Counted from the first letter of the stretch, positions 1 to 11,319 are shown. The stretch is DNA of 64,000 nt from Epithemia pelagica (GCA_946965045.2 OX337228.1:5642001-5706000), one strand, 5' to 3'. The notes: a model not told the origin generated them from the letters alone. Translations and numbers: made by a program.

Positions 1-876
1 CATAATCAAATCCTCCTGCGAGTAGGACTGTCTTATAGGATCCGTGACGATATGGTCTTGGTATTGTCGACGAATGCTGATATCGCTGTCAAGGACAGCT
101 CGTGCCTTGGTGAGAAGATTTTGATGAAGCAAATGTGGATGCAAACTGACTTCGTACTCGGGATCAAAAATTCGACGGCTCCCCATGGCTCCTGAATGCA
201 TAATGATGCGACCAAAGCATGAAAATGCCGTAATGGTATGAATGAACAAGCCAATGGCAAAGAGGAGCAAGACAACCGAGTAAGCTCCCACTGGCAAAAG
301 AATGAAAAAGAACAAAATCACCCAAAGCAGAAATGCATAAATAGAACTGACAATGAACCGTCCAGGAAGTTCTGCAGCATATTGGCCAATGCTTGATCGG
401 AGCACACAACGAGCATTTTCCTTATGAATGGCGGACACCATACTCCAGGCGGTAAATGTCGAAATGAGGCTCAAAATGGTGAGAACCGCCGAAAGGATGA
501 TCAATATTCCAATCCAAAAGGATATTGTATGTTGTTCTTGGTTGGCCAGTGCTTTCCGTACTTGAGTGGTGACTCCGGCCGAATTGAACAAGACGGCAAG
601 CTCGGTGCTCAAGAGCAGCGACATGAACACCATGGAACTTGCATATCGCTTTGTCATGTGTTCTCTCAAGTCCTCGCCGGACCCAATGCCCCACGCCAAG
701 TGTCGTCTCCATACGGAAAAGTTGTCGACTGCCACCAAGTATTCACGAGCTTTGACGAGCCCCAAGACGGACGTCCATGTTTGCGTCGAAAAGTCCCGTC
801 GAGGATCGACACTCGAAGTGCGCTGTTTCAAAGGACGTGGCTTGAACGAGCTTTCTTTCGAACCACGAGCACCCAT
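1..876 (-). CDS. Multi-pass membrane protein, 3' end outside window
   Basis: An open minus-strand frame runs from an ATG at 876 to the left edge with no stop, giving 292 codons of a partial protein. Hydrophobic segments lie near residues 75-95, 120-145 and 165-210, so it is a multi-pass membrane protein with a basic, Ser-rich N-terminus (MGARGSKESS). The visible C-terminal part is hydrophilic. I do not recognise the family. The same frame stays open without an ATG for about 50 more codons upstream, to a TGA near 1031. The residues there look protein-like, so an upstream exon or a different start is possible. Confidence 0.65.
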   Translation of the reverse strand, partial: MGARGSKESSFKPRPLKQRTSSVDPRRDFSTQTWTSVLGLVKAREYLVAVDNFSVWRRHLAWGIGSGEDLREHMTKRYASSMVFMSLLLSTELAVLFNSAGVTTQVRKALANQEQHTISFWIGILIILSAVLTILSLISTFTAWSMVSAIHKENARCVLRSSIGQYAAELPGRFIVSSIYAFLLWVILFFFILLPVGAYSVVLLLFAIGLFIHTITAFSCFGRIIMHSGAMGSRRIFDPEYEVSLHPHLLHQNLLTKARAVLDSDISIRRQYQDHIVTDPIRQSYSQEDLIM

Positions 877-1629
877 GATAGCAGTGAGTTTCTTTTCTCC
901 AAGAGCTCCCACCGACAGAAGAAATAGTTGTCCCAGTTGTTGTTGTCTCCAGAGAGTGCCGGATTCCTTGAGTGCCGATCGCAGCCCGTGGATACAAAAG
1001 AATTCAACTTGAGGCAGGAATTCTCACTGTCAAGTTAAATTTGTAGCGAAATGGATCTCTTGGTTATCATGCGTTTCTTTGGGAGCTTCCTCGATCTGGT
1101 TTCACTTCAAGAACTTGTTCAAAGAGAGAGGGTTTAGTCAGGTCGGCACACCATGGGAAAAAGAGAGAATGTTTGGCTGTCCACGTGATCAATCGTGGTT
1201 TCTAGGTAATAGGTTGTATTCCTCCCTCCAGAGATTCGATAATCGTAAAAACCAAGTTGTGGATGAGAAAGGACGCGAGAAACAAAGCGCGTCCATCTCT
1301 CTCTGTGTACCACACTCCGCTTTGTAAGTATCCTTCCGTTAGGATGAGGTTGTCCGCGCCGGTGAACCCAGCAAATCATGTGCATGTCCAATTACAAAAT
1401 AATATTGTAGCTTCGTTCGGGGCCAGGATTCAAAAGCGATCGCAACGCGACTAAAGGTGCGGATATTCTGGCGGGGCTTCTTCCGATCCATTGATTTTTG
1501 TTTTCTTGTTGGACTCTATTGCCATTGCCACCATCCTCTAGTAGAGAGATCCAGATCCAGACGTTGCACTCCTTTTTCCATTAAACCTGCGCTCTTTATC
1601 TTTGCCGCGTTGAGAAAAGAAAAACTACA
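877..1629. other. Intergenic region between divergent genes
   Basis: About 750 bp separate the minus-strand membrane protein from the plus-strand SNU13 gene. I see no convincing ORF, tRNA or repeat, and the short ORFs here lack coding character. It probably carries both promoters. The part near 877-1030 may be coding if the left gene starts further upstream. Confidence 0.4.
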
Positions 1630-2092
1630 ATGTCCGAGAAAGCATTTCCATTAGCAGATGCTGAGTTGACGGTTGCCCTGTTGGATCTGGTCCAACAGGC
1701 CGTCAACTACAAACAAACGAAAAAGGGTGCGAATGAGGCGACCAAAACATTGAACCGGGGAATCAGTGAACTCATCGTCATGGCAGCCGATGCCGAACCC
1801 ATTGAAATCTTGTTGCATCTTCCGCTCTTGTGCGAAGATAAGAATGTTCCCTATGTATTTGTTCCCAGGTAATTCTAGCACAACGAAATGTTCCCTGTTG
1901 CCGCCAAGTGGCCTTTTCTTACCCTTTGTCTGTCTTGGTTTCTGTATATCGTCTATCAGCAAGATCGCATTGGGACGAGCCTGTGGAGTTTCTCGGCCCG
2001 TAATCGCTTGCTCCATTACAACCAACGAGGTTTCTCAGCTGAAGCCTACCATTGATGGAATGAAGCTCAAGATTGAACAACTCTTGATCTAG
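1630..2092 (+). CDS. SNU13: U4/U6.U5 snRNP and box C/D snoRNP protein SNU13 (15.5K)
   Basis: Two exons, 1630-1868 and 1960-2092, are joined across a 91-bp GT..AG intron, giving 123 aa, the normal family length. The protein is a single L7Ae/NHP2-like kink-turn binding domain. Visible landmarks are [13 protein letters not shown] in the N-terminal half and, across the splice, a [20 protein letters not shown]-type segment typical of SNU13/NHP2L1. SNU13 binds the U4 snRNA 5' stem-loop and box C/D snoRNAs in the nucleus. The junction codon is completed by AG from exon 1 and C from exon 2, giving Ser. Confidence is high from motif order and length. Confidence 0.95.
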
Positions 2093-2285
2093 GAATAGAC
2101 GCGACTATACGTTGATGAATCTCAGTGATCATTTTGAAGGCCACGTCTGACCGTGTGGCCCAGTGAGGGAGGAGACTCTTTTTATCAATAGCGCCATGAA
2201 TAAAATCAAACATTTGTAGAAAGCAGTGATAGTTCTACGTATTGCAACCGAAACCCAAGAGAATGAAATTAAATCGTCATCGTGT

Positions 2286-3369
2286 CTATAGCAAATCGTC
2301 ATCTTCTTCATCGGAACTGTCTTCGTCACCCCAACCGGTTGCTCCTGTGCGAAGAACGGGGCGTTTCTTTTCTACCGGTTGTGCTGCTGGGGTATCCTTT
2401 TCGTTCTCAAGTGAGGTTTCCGTTGCAAACAGACCATCCAATTCCCGGCACGTGTCATGGCGCGAATCGTTGCAGTCTGGAATCGATGTGCGGCTCACAA
2501 CCGATATGCACGGTGACGCATCATCATCTTGAAGTTGGTCATTGTCACAAATGGTAATGGCCATTCCAGAATTCTTGCCCTCCTTGTGTTCCTTGGCGGT
2601 ACGGGGCGTCGAACAGGTTGCAAAAATGTCGTCCACAGAGTCCACCGAGAAGGAATTTTGACGTTCTCGTTCTGTGCAACTAGTGTCGTGATCTTGTTCG
2701 GACGACAGAGAAGGTGGGTGTTGGAGCGTCTGGACCAACTCGGGAGGGTCATACTGATGGAGAGCAATACGCCTAGACGAGGAATGGAGTCCCAGAAACC
2801 AAATGAGTCGACATAATAATGAGCGAAACACAAACAGGCAAAACAGGGCAACCTTACCATGCGCGAACAAGACCTTGCCACCGTTTGGTGGAGATTTGTA
2901 AATATGGATTCGGTGTGGCCGGGGTAGTCATCGATCGAGCCTGACGTTTCTCTAGTGGGACCGTGGCTCTATACCGAGCATAGCCGGCCGTGTTTTTGCC
3001 TTTGGTGAGCATCTTTTGGCGTTGTTTGATACGATGAGCATGTTCTGGATTCGATGCATCCATGAGTGGTTCGGGAGGATCTGAAGTTCTCCCTTTTTGT
3101 AGATGTTTCTTGGCAGTGCCTTTTTCAGGCTTTTGCGGAGTAGGATTGACATTCTGCCGTTTGTGAGATCGTTCGTGATTCGTTTTCTTGGTTGCACTGT
3201 GTGGAGCTGGCGGTTGCGAATTTCGTCGCTTGTTCTCGTTTAGATGGGCTTTGTGTTCGTAATTATGAGTGGCAAAGTGTGACTTGTTGTTGTGGTGCGG
3301 CGTAATACGATGAGCCTTGCCGCGTGGGGGAGTAAGGGTGGATGCGGTCTCCATAGTTGTGCTTGTCAT
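2286..3369 (-). CDS. SLBP: Histone RNA hairpin-binding protein (SLBP)
   Basis: Two minus-strand exons, 3369-2858 and 2772-2286, flank an 84-bp GT..AG intron and give 332 aa. Residues about 106-175 match the SLBP RNA-binding domain: a KGKNTAGYARY block and a TPNPY...STKRW block, ending at the splice in a W-R-I-A-L-H...DPP segment as in animal SLBP. SLBP binds the 3' stem-loop of histone mRNAs to direct their processing and translation. The N-terminus (residues 1-100) is basic and His/Asn-rich. The C-terminal tail is acidic and ends in an Asp/Glu/Ser run. The TPNK motif of metazoan SLBP reads TPNP here. I chose the ATG at 3369; the frame is open further upstream to 3675, but that part looks like 5' UTR. 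Confidence 0.88.
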
Positions 3370-3714
3370 TATGGTCGATAGAATCACAAAGCTGCAATCT
3401 GTCAAGAGAAAGGCAATATGCAATAGGTAGATGATGTCGAAATGATGGGGTGAAAATGTGTGGGCGCGCCATTTTTTCGTGATGGCAACGAAGCGGGTAG
3501 GTGAGTCTCGCGCGACGCGCCCAGAAACATGCCGGCCAGGCGCGGATAGTGAGCGGAACATTTCGATCCATGAACCACGACCCAAAACGAGAACTGACGC
3601 CGCGATTGCTCTTGCTCCTGTTCCAACCCAACAATCCTGAGACATGATCAAAGATTGACTTGTCTGGGTACACACATAAAATCAGTTGCTTCCATTCATT
3701 CCACAACAAACGCA
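3370..3714. other. Intergenic region between divergent SLBP and hypothetical gene
   Basis: This 345-bp spacer lies between two divergent start codons and probably contains both promoters. I recognise no specific regulatory element. The ORF overlapping it on the minus strand is an upstream extension of the SLBP frame. Confidence 0.35.
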
Positions 3715-4161
3715 ATGTATTCACCATCGTCTCCAGACTTTCATAGAAGCCGAACGGGTTCATCGTCCAAACACCCCAAGAGCCCAAAACACACAAGAGA
3801 CAGTTCCTTGCCGTCTCTCCCAAGTCTCTTCAATGAAGATGATGATGAATCGGTCGTCACGAAGGAATCATTATCGCTTTCGCCTAGTTACAGCCGCCGT
3901 CGATTGAGACCAAAAAAGACTCAGTTTGAAAGAACACTGTTACAAGCACATGGGCTGACGGCTGCGCTGTTTTCCTGCGTTCCATGCCAATCCATGGACG
4001 GAGTTGGAGCAGCGAATAAAAAAGCAATGAAACGGCAAGGCCTTGGATCATATTATCTCCCTACAGATCTTTTGGATGACTCGGAAGTCCTGCCCTATAT
4101 TGCAACAGCTGGGGAAGCGCAGGAGAGTGGGCGACAAAGATATGATACAAAGCGATACTGA
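3715..4161 (+). CDS. Hypothetical protein, Ser/Pro-rich N-terminus
   Basis: A 148-residue single-exon ORF begins at the ATG at 3715 (MYSPSSPDFH). It has a Ser/Pro/Lys-rich first half, an acidic patch (NEDDDESV), and a more ordered second half (FERTLLQAHGLTAALF...). No signal peptide or membrane segment is apparent, and I do not recognise a family. An in-frame upstream start at 3655 would add 20 residues. It is divergent from SLBP and convergent with the aminotransferase gene. The coding call rests on ORF length and residue composition. Confidence 0.55.
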   Translation: MYSPSSPDFHRSRTGSSSKHPKSPKHTRDSSLPSLPSLFNEDDDESVVTKESLSLSPSYSRRRLRPKKTQFERTLLQAHGLTAALFSCVPCQSMDGVGAANKKAMKRQGLGSYYLPTDLLDDSEVLPYIATAGEAQESGRQRYDTKRY

Positions 4162-4465
4162 GGCAAGAGAGAGAACTTTTGCTCTCGACATCCTCTCAGT
4201 GTAAAATTAAAACCACGTGCATTATAGTGTATTTCATGACATGAAATGATGTTCCCGACGGGGATCAGTCGATGTTGAGATGCGCTGACATCCTTCGTCG
4301 TGACTTCGAAAATGCGTATGTCACTCATAAACCTAGGGACATTCCATTTTTACGGATTCATCCATCAAGAATGCATGCGGACTCAACTGGACAGCGTTCA
4401 AGAAGGTTTATAGGTTTCTATTTTCATTACCTGTGCAAGTTAACGTGATAATCAACACCGAATCA
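4162..4465. other. Convergent 3' intergenic region
   Basis: This 304-bp spacer lies between the 3' ends of the hypothetical gene (+) and the aminotransferase gene (-). I see nothing else in it. Confidence 0.35.
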
Positions 4466-6079
4466 CTATCTACAATTGCCCTGTTCTCTTTCTATGACAA
4501 GTTCCGTCGCGCCAACAGGATCCACAGCTTTGTTTATCCTTGACAAGGTTTCTGCAGCTGCTTGTATGGTCTCGTCTGTTTTACAAAAGGCAATACGAAC
4601 AAACTCGTCGGAGACGCCCTCGCGGACACGTTCCTTCGAGAAGAATGGACTTGATGGAATGCATAGGAATCCGTGTTCCTCTGCCATCCACTGGCAAAGG
4701 GCCCAATCCTGTCGCGCAATCCCATCAGGAGCAGCAGAATTTGGGGCAAAAAGCCTCGATGGTGGTAATTGATCAGCCATTGTCTTACCGATTCGCGCCA
4801 GAATGAAAAAACCACCACCAGGAGTTCTGTTGTAATCTGGGACAGCGAAGCCCGATTTGCCAAGTGCAGTGACCAGCATGTCGCGTTTCTTTGTGTACTC
4901 CTCTCGTAAGAAATCGTAGTAGGAGTCATAACCTTGGTATGGTTCGTCTGCTCGGGGGAGGGAACGTGCTAGTGCTTCTTGAATGACTGTTGAAGCACAA
5001 AACTGTACATATGGCAGCAACTGATGGATACGTGCAATCAAGTGGCTAGGTCCGACACACCAACCCACTTGCCACCCAGTTGCAGAAAAGGTTTTTCCGG
5101 CGCTGGAGATGGTAATCGTCTTTTCCCACATTCCAGGAAGTGACGCGAAATGAATATGTCCCCTACAGAACAGCGACTCTTCCGAAGCGCGTTCTTTCGG
5201 TGGAGCGTGAACGATATACTTGTACACTTCGTCTGACAGAACGACACATTCTGGATCGGCGTGTTCCAACGCCTCAGCGACGTACTCCATTTCATCTCGT
5301 GTGAAAATTTTCCCAGTTGGGTTATGTGGAGAATTGAGAATGATTGCTTTGGTTCTTGTGTTGACAAGCTTCATGAATGCCTCGCGTTCAAGGCACCAAT
5401 CACCTCCGGTGATTACTCCATCGTCGTCCTCGTATTGAACAAATTTGAGAAGCACAGGGACTGGTTTCCCACCAGCCAGTTTGATTTGGTTTGCATAAAG
5501 ATCGAAGAAAGGTTCAAAGAGTATCACTTCATCACCTGGACTAATGAGCGTCTGCAAACTCAGGAATAGGGCTTGGCTAGCTCCCACTGTTACCGCGACC
5601 TCCGACATGGGGTCGATTTCTTTTCGCAAATGAGCTGAATAGCGTCGAGCAAGTTGTTTCACGAGTTTCGGGTGACCGGCTGGACGAGTATACTGGTGAG
5701 GGGACTGTGCAGAGTCCTGCACAGCTTCTACCAAACTTTGGATCGCAAAATCTGGTGGCAACCAATCAGGGAACCCCTGTCCTAAGTTGACCATATTTTC
5801 ATTTTCTTCCGCAAGGCGACCAAACTCAGACCATACAGTCGGAACTGCTGGTCCAAGACGCGCCGTGGCCTCTCCCACACCTGTCATGTGCAAGTTGTTG
5901 CAACCCGCTTCCCCCGATGTACATGAATCGGAATCACTACCATGGCTGGCCTTCAAAATTCCGTTTTCCGAGACGACCGAACGTGATCCATAGTCGGCCC
6001 CGAACAGAATCCGAGGTATTTGGAACGAAGTTGCACCATCGAGAAGAGCACATAGGGCTACAATGAAAAGGATCTGCAT
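4466..6079 (-). CDS. Kynurenine--oxoglutarate transaminase / cysteine-S-conjugate beta-lyase-like aminotransferase, plastid-type presequence
   Basis: A single-exon 537-aa fold-type I PLP enzyme of the class I/II aminotransferase family. It carries NLGQGFPDW (about 98-106), YTRPAGHP (130-137), the PHNPTG motif (251-256), LSDEVYKY with D283 and Y286, and the PLP lysine K329 in SSAGKTFSATGWQVGW. This signature points to the kynurenine aminotransferase/CCBL branch, which transaminates kynurenine and related amino acids and can cleave cysteine conjugates. The N-terminus is a signal peptide followed by Phe (GATS/FQIP), resembling the diatom ASAFAP plastid-targeting motif, so a plastid location is inferred. 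Mature enzymes are about 420 aa, so about 90 residues are presequence and linker. Substrate preference cannot be read from sequence. Confidence 0.88.
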   Translation of the reverse strand: MQILFIVALCALLDGATSFQIPRILFGADYGSRSVVSENGILKASHGSDSDSCTSGEAGCNNLHMTGVGEATARLGPAVPTVWSEFGRLAEENENMVNLGQGFPDWLPPDFAIQSLVEAVQDSAQSPHQYTRPAGHPKLVKQLARRYSAHLRKEIDPMSEVAVTVGASQALFLSLQTLISPGDEVILFEPFFDLYANQIKLAGGKPVPVLLKFVQYEDDDGVITGGDWCLEREAFMKLVNTRTKAIILNSPHNPTGKIFTRDEMEYVAEALEHADPECVVLSDEVYKYIVHAPPKERASEESLFCRGHIHFASLPGMWEKTITISSAGKTFSATGWQVGWCVGPSHLIARIHQLLPYVQFCASTVIQEALARSLPRADEPYQGYDSYYDFLREEYTKKRDMLVTALGKSGFAVPDYNRTPGGGFFILARIGKTMADQLPPSRLFAPNSAAPDGIARQDWALCQWMAEEHGFLCIPSSPFFSKERVREGVSDEFVRIAFCKTDETIQAAAETLSRINKAVDPVGATELVIEREQGNCR

Positions 6080-6364
6080 GGTCTACGAAGCCACGAGCGT
6101 TGTTATGTCTGGTCCAATGTTATGCCGTCGTGGCTTGTCATGTATCATGAAAATATAATCACCATGCTTATGATGATGAGTTAATCTGAACACATCATCG
6201 ATTTTTTTTCTTCCAATGGACACGTACCTTCAAAATGGTCGTGGATGGTCGCATTAACGAGCTCAGCAGTCCCTCTCCTTCCAGTCACGAACCATGCATT
6301 GCAGCTAGGTACACTAGGAGTAGGAAGTAAGTTCTTGTCTTTAACAAAATTGAGAAAATCTATC

Positions 6365-9172
6365 CTATATCAAATCCAAAAGAATCATTTCGATGTCTTG
6401 GTGAATCGGATCTTTGGAATTCGGACCGTCATAGGGATTGCGCCCTTCAAACAAAACATTCTCCATATACTTGAGCTGCCGGAGTAATGAAAGGGTTTGG
6501 TCCATGGGTCTCGTCCCTAGTGACTGGATTTTTGTCTAAAAGGAAATAGCAAGAGAAATGAGAGGTGCAAATACCATTTGCGACAGAAGAATTGTTCGTA
6601 GCGTACCATGATTCGGGGGTAGAATGCGATGCGAGATTTAAGGCATTTTGCACGTTTAGAGTCTGGTTCAGCCGTCTCTTCCAATTCGTGCATTCGCTTG
6701 TGAGAATTTGGGGTTGAGTGCAACCCATTCATCGAAAGCGCCGCGCCTAAAGTAGTAAACGAAACAGATCGCCCCAAAGCATTGGCATCTGAGTTTTGTA
6801 CAGGGCTGTTTTGCGGCACAGAGAGAGGGATTGCAGCATCGTTATCACCGTCTTGTTGATCATCATCGTCCGTCTCTTCCACAGTTGGTGGAGAGAAGTA
6901 GTATTGATGAAGCTGCCACAAATCAGCGTTGTGAAATGGCAGACGTCCGATCTCGCTCAGTGATCGGAAATGAGATCTCAACCATTTCAAGTTCTCGTTC
7001 CGTCGTACCGGATCCTCCAAAGGAGACACTGCAATGGCAGCTCGGGCAGCTTCCCCCCGTGATGATTGACTATTCACTTCTTCCACCCATTCGTGAAGTT
7101 GATCATCCACACCTGCAGAAAAAGACGGAACGATAAGAGTACCCGAAGATGTCCTTTCTAGAAGGGCTGTCCCGGCGGGATCGATTGGTGGACCTTCGAC
7201 AAAAGGAATATCGTGTGTTTCAGCTTTGAACATGTCCTCCTGCCTTGTCCCCAACGATGATAATGCTATTTTGGCTGCAGAAGCTACAGCAGCAGGGGGT
7301 GCAGGTCCCACAATTTCTGGTGAATTGGGTATGCGCCCGTGGCCGGACTTGAGCAGCCATTGTTGCCACATCAATCGGACAAAACCCAGAACTTGAACAT
7401 TAGACCAGGTTTCGGGAAGACGCGGGATGCCCAATGTCATCGCGATGTCTAAGATAGGGTCAGAAAGGTAAGTTTGATGCAAAGGGACGGACAGAGTATG
7501 ACGTCATGTATTCGGACTTACTTGCAATGGGAAAGCCAGTCAATACACGAAGTCCAATCTTGCGATTTGATATTATCCCAGCCACGATGTGCCTCTGAGC
7601 AGAGTACCCCATACAACAACTGTCAAGATTCAGTGTTGTAAGAGAAGCACTGTATGCAAGCGCGACAGCAACTGCTTTGGATGCATTTTGATCGATCGGA
7701 ATTCCACTCAGTCCAAGCTTTTTCAACGACGAACATTCCGGAACCTTTTTCATCAGCGACCTGATACCAACTGTGGTCACACGGTTGAAGCCAATATCTA
7801 AGACTTCGAGTTCAATTGATGTCAGAACAACAGCACATAACTGTGCACCTCGACCCTGAAGCTTGTTGTTATCAAGTTTGATCATGCGCATGTGGGGGGA
7901 TCCCCAGATGGAGTTCATCAAGCATTCAACTCCTTGGTCTGAGATTTCGTTGAAAGATAGCTCCAGTTCTTCCAATGGAATATTTTTATTTTGAGAAAGT
8001 GCCTGCGACAGAAGTAATATGTCACCGTCACCGATGCCGTTGTTTGCAAGCGAAAGAACTCTCATCGATGTGTTTGACAGAGCCATCCCTGGAATGGCTA
8101 TGAATCCAGTTGAATCCATTCCTGTGCCTCCAACATGGAGTTCTGTTAGTGTTCCACGGGGTGTTGAGTCGATATTTCTCTGCTGTTGCTGAACTAACTC
8201 GCACATTGTGCTATCGTTTTTTGCCACAGCACCCACAATCGCTTTGATGCCGCGCGATCCAACTTTGTTCGCTGTTAAGTGCAAAGCCGAAAGCCCCGTT
8301 CCATGAAGGATTGCTCCTGCAATGGCAAGGGCTCCTTTTTCTCCTATTCTGTTGCCGGAAAGATAGACACCCGATATGTTCATATTTCGGGCAATTGCCA
8401 GGAGAGCGACAGCTTCACATCCAGGGTCTCCGATACCATTAAACCCAAGATCCAGAATACTGAGTTTCTCGTGGTGCTTCCCATTCTGTAAAAAACTATT
8501 TGCTATTATGATTGATCCAGCGTCCCCCAAATCGTTGTAGCTCAGCTTCAGCACTGAGAGAAAGGGGCTCGCAACAATTGCTTCATGCAGCAAAAGGGCT
8601 TGCCCATGACCGATGCCTCGTCGCGTCAAATTAATCTAGCAGATTACATCAGAAAACCATAAACAAACAATTTCCAAAGGCTAATGGGCACTTACCATAG
8701 AGAGATTCCCTCGCGACGAGATTTCTTGAAGCCTACGTAGAAGAACTCGACTATTTCTTTTCCACGTGAGATGTACCTCAAAATCTTCGTTCTCCGATAG
8801 TATTTCATCATGGCTGGGCGATCCCGCGTTAGATTTCGGGTCCCTATCTTCAACTTCCTCTTCGGCTGCATCTGTCACGACTGAATTGTCCGGTTCATCA
8901 CTTTCAGGATGATGGTTACCAGTATTCCTGCTGCGTCTTCTGGATGGCTTTTGAGAGGAAGCTGCGTAAGTATTTTGTTCGCTCATTGATGGATCACTAC
9001 AAGACTCGTCAGTTACGTTTTGCACAGATGAGGCCAGGACACTACAGTCAGTGGAGTAATTCCGAGAACTTGGGAGCGAGTTGGCGCTGCGATATATTGG
9101 CTTGATTCTCGACATGGGATCCCTCGGAGGCACGTGAATTACAACACAACCCTCCGTAGCAACTGAGACCAT
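6365..9172 (-). CDS. Leucine-rich-repeat protein (ribonuclease-inhibitor type LRRs)
   Basis: I assemble four minus-strand exons: 9172-8696, 8635-7522, 7448-6607 and 6535-6365. Their GT..AG introns are 60, 73 and 71 bp, and the product is 867 aa. Exon 1 encodes a low-complexity, Ser/Glu-rich, probably disordered region (about 1-140). Exon 2 encodes tandem LRRs of about 28 residues with units like LSVLKLSYNDLGDAGS and LSILDLGFNGIGDPGC, typical of the RNI/NOD subfamily. Exon 3 begins with a Trp-rich segment (TWSNVQVLGFVRLMWQQW) and continues acidic and low-complexity. The last 56 residues form a helical tail (RPMDQTLSLLRQLKYMENVL). The function is unknown; LRRs suggest protein binding. Every intron keeps frame, which supports the model. 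Confidence 0.75.
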
Positions 9173-9482
9173 TGTTCTCGGTATCGGTTCCGACCAATTC
9201 GCGAGTGCTTACAGGAAGCAAGCCAACATCAAACAGTTTTATCTATCAAGATGTGGATGAGATGTATTCGATACTTTGAGACTTTCGGAGTGATGGTAAT
9301 AGTTGCTGCAACGTTGCTGATTGCTGATCTCTTGGTTGGGTGCAGGAGGGGTCTCTTTATTTTTATCGAACTACCCAAACTACACCGAACACCGAACTCC
9401 GACCTCCGAGTCTCATTCGTCAGTCGACACAGTACATTCTGCCTTACACTAAATAAACTGCGAGTACCGGATTAATAATGAC
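9173..9482. other. Intergenic region, probable bidirectional promoter
   Basis: This 310-bp spacer lies between the divergent LRR gene and a plus-strand ORF beginning at 9483. It is A/T-richer than the genes, with AAATAAA near 9450. No repeat matching the right flank of the older retroelement was seen by eye. Confidence 0.35.
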
Positions 9483-9690
9483 ATGTCTGACGGCGATGGT
9501 CATGGGGACGTTCGACGTTCAGATTCAGAGTCGAAGAGAGAAAACTACGAACACATCCTGAAGCACGTGTCGTTTCGCGCCTGTCCAAGAGATCGCATGT
9601 CGGTCACAAGAATCATGTCCGTTGAGGAGTCCACAAGTTCAGAATCCTACAATCAAACAGATCTTTTTGCCGAAGGCCTCAGAAACCGAA
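9483..9690 (+). pseudogene. 5' fragment of a host ORF cut by the older retroelement
   Basis: An ATG at 9483 opens a frame whose first ~70 residues (MSDGDGHGDVRRSDSESK..., then ...RMSVTRIMSVEESTSSESY) look like an ordinary host protein N-terminus. From about 9690 the frame continues only as the antisense of the minus-strand reverse transcriptase, so the original gene seems to end there. It lies 310 bp from, and divergent to, the LRR gene, as expected for a normal gene pair. I could not find the remainder to the right of the retroelement. Alternatively, it may simply be antisense to degraded retroelement 3' sequence. Confidence 0.35.
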
Positions 9691-10500
9691 AGGCTGGGGA
9701 GACTGATGATGAGACGACGTGTATCAACAATCCACCCAAGGACACGTTGTTCTTCAACTGGTGCTCCTTCGGCTTGAAGTTTGTCGGCTTCAAGCATGGC
9801 TTTTCGCGGAATGGGCTCGTCGTCGGCGAGTGGGCGAGTGACGAGGTGGATGACGAGTGGGACGATGCTCGGACAACGGGTGATGTTGGCAGGGGTTGCC
9901 AAAAACAGCTGAATCATGTCATCGAGGTAACAGTCGTGGTATCCGTGCGGCCTTGGAGGGATGGTGACTGCCAATTCGCGTGCCGGGGCGAGGGGAATGT
10001 CGTCGGCAAGGTAATCTGGGGGACCGATACCGTCTTGGAGGGGCGAGACACAACAACTTGGGTTCCAATCGTCAAAGTCTGCGATGTCGTTGCAGAGGTC
10101 AGTGCTGACTTCGGAAACGACGGAGAACTCGGCTGGGTTGGCGGATGCACCGAAAGTGAGACGCAAATTTAGATGAGCAAATTTGTTGGATGGGTCGAGC
10201 GTGATGTTACGCGCGGCAACGTCGCCGTCGCCGTGAATGCGACGGTATGCTGAGGCCCAGTCAAATTTACTTAACAATATTCTGTCGTCTGGATGATGCC
10301 AACGGAGAGTGACGATTTGGTGGATAACGCGATCGAGGCAATGGCCCATCACAAGGTCGATGAGCTGGTCTTGGTCGATGAGGTCGTTGGTGGCTGGACA
10401 AAACCCTAGGGAGAATGATTGATCGTGGGTCAGACGATCTTTCGGAATAAGGTCGCCGTGAGCGTCAATGCCCCACTGATGGGCAACTCCCATGGGACTG

Positions 10501-11283
10501 TGTTAGAATTCTCACCGTCTATGGTGGTTAGATTCTACATCTCATCGATTCCCCATGTCACATAGCCTCGTGCTATCGCATCATGCCCTCTAGCTTCGAG
10601 CTATGTTTCCTAGCTTCGCGCTATATCGACCTATATTTCTTCGCAAATCATGAAAAGTGAGAATAGATTGACGAACTCACTCTCAAGACTAAATTGGGTC
10701 GTGCGGTATTACAACGGACGTAAATTTGGCCGTTGCTCGGACACTGTACTAACGCCCTAAGCGTACGCGCCCGAAATCATCGAGCGCGCCCAAGTGACAT
10801 CCGAGCGCTATCGGCATCTATCCGATCCAACGGTCTAAGTATCCCAAGCACGACACACGATCACGCGAGACCATATTTCCATTCCCACAATCTCCAAATT
10901 GTCAACAAGCTGCGCGCCATGAAAACAACTATGCCAACCCAAAGCAAGAGCTGTTGACCCTGTATATGTTATCCGCCCACATATACATGTCATATACATC
11001 ACATGAATCAACTCCAACTATTCCAAACCTGTTGCCGCCAAGAACCTATGATACATGACCCTTGGCAGGACCGAACATTTCACGTAGACCTATCGTAGTA
11101 ATCAACACACAATCTAACAATATCACCATTTATCACATCCTCTTTTGTGTCCCGACTATCCTTCTGATAGACTTCGACTTGCTTGCTTCTCTGACCCTGA
11201 GAAGCTTGTATCGGTTGGTGACCTACCTGATTGTCTGCTCTACCGAGCATCAATGTCCCTACGATTCAGAAAGAATTGTAACA
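10501..11283 (+). repeat. 5' LTR of the young copia element
   Basis: This 783-bp direct repeat starts TGTTA and ends TAACA, the expected short inverted termini. Near 10564-10640 it contains repeated short stem-forming units of the form CTAGCTTCGAGCTATG / CTAGCTTCGCGCTATAT. I found no difference from the 3' copy by eye. Confidence 0.95.
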
Positions 11284-11319
11284 GATTAACAGTCTCAAAG
11301 CTTATTTCCTTGTGGTTTC
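11284..11319 (+). other. Short leader after the 5' LTR, primer-binding region
   Basis: The primer-binding site should begin just after 11283. The sequence there (GATTAACAGTCTCAAAGC) does not resemble the common initiator-Met primer-binding sequence TGGTATCAGAGC, so another tRNA or an internal tRNA segment may prime this element. Confidence 0.3.

Noticed and set aside
9690-10172. C-terminal part of the plus-strand ORF at 9483
   Set aside because: It is antisense to the older reverse transcriptase, with Val/Gly/Asp-rich composition typical of such shadows.
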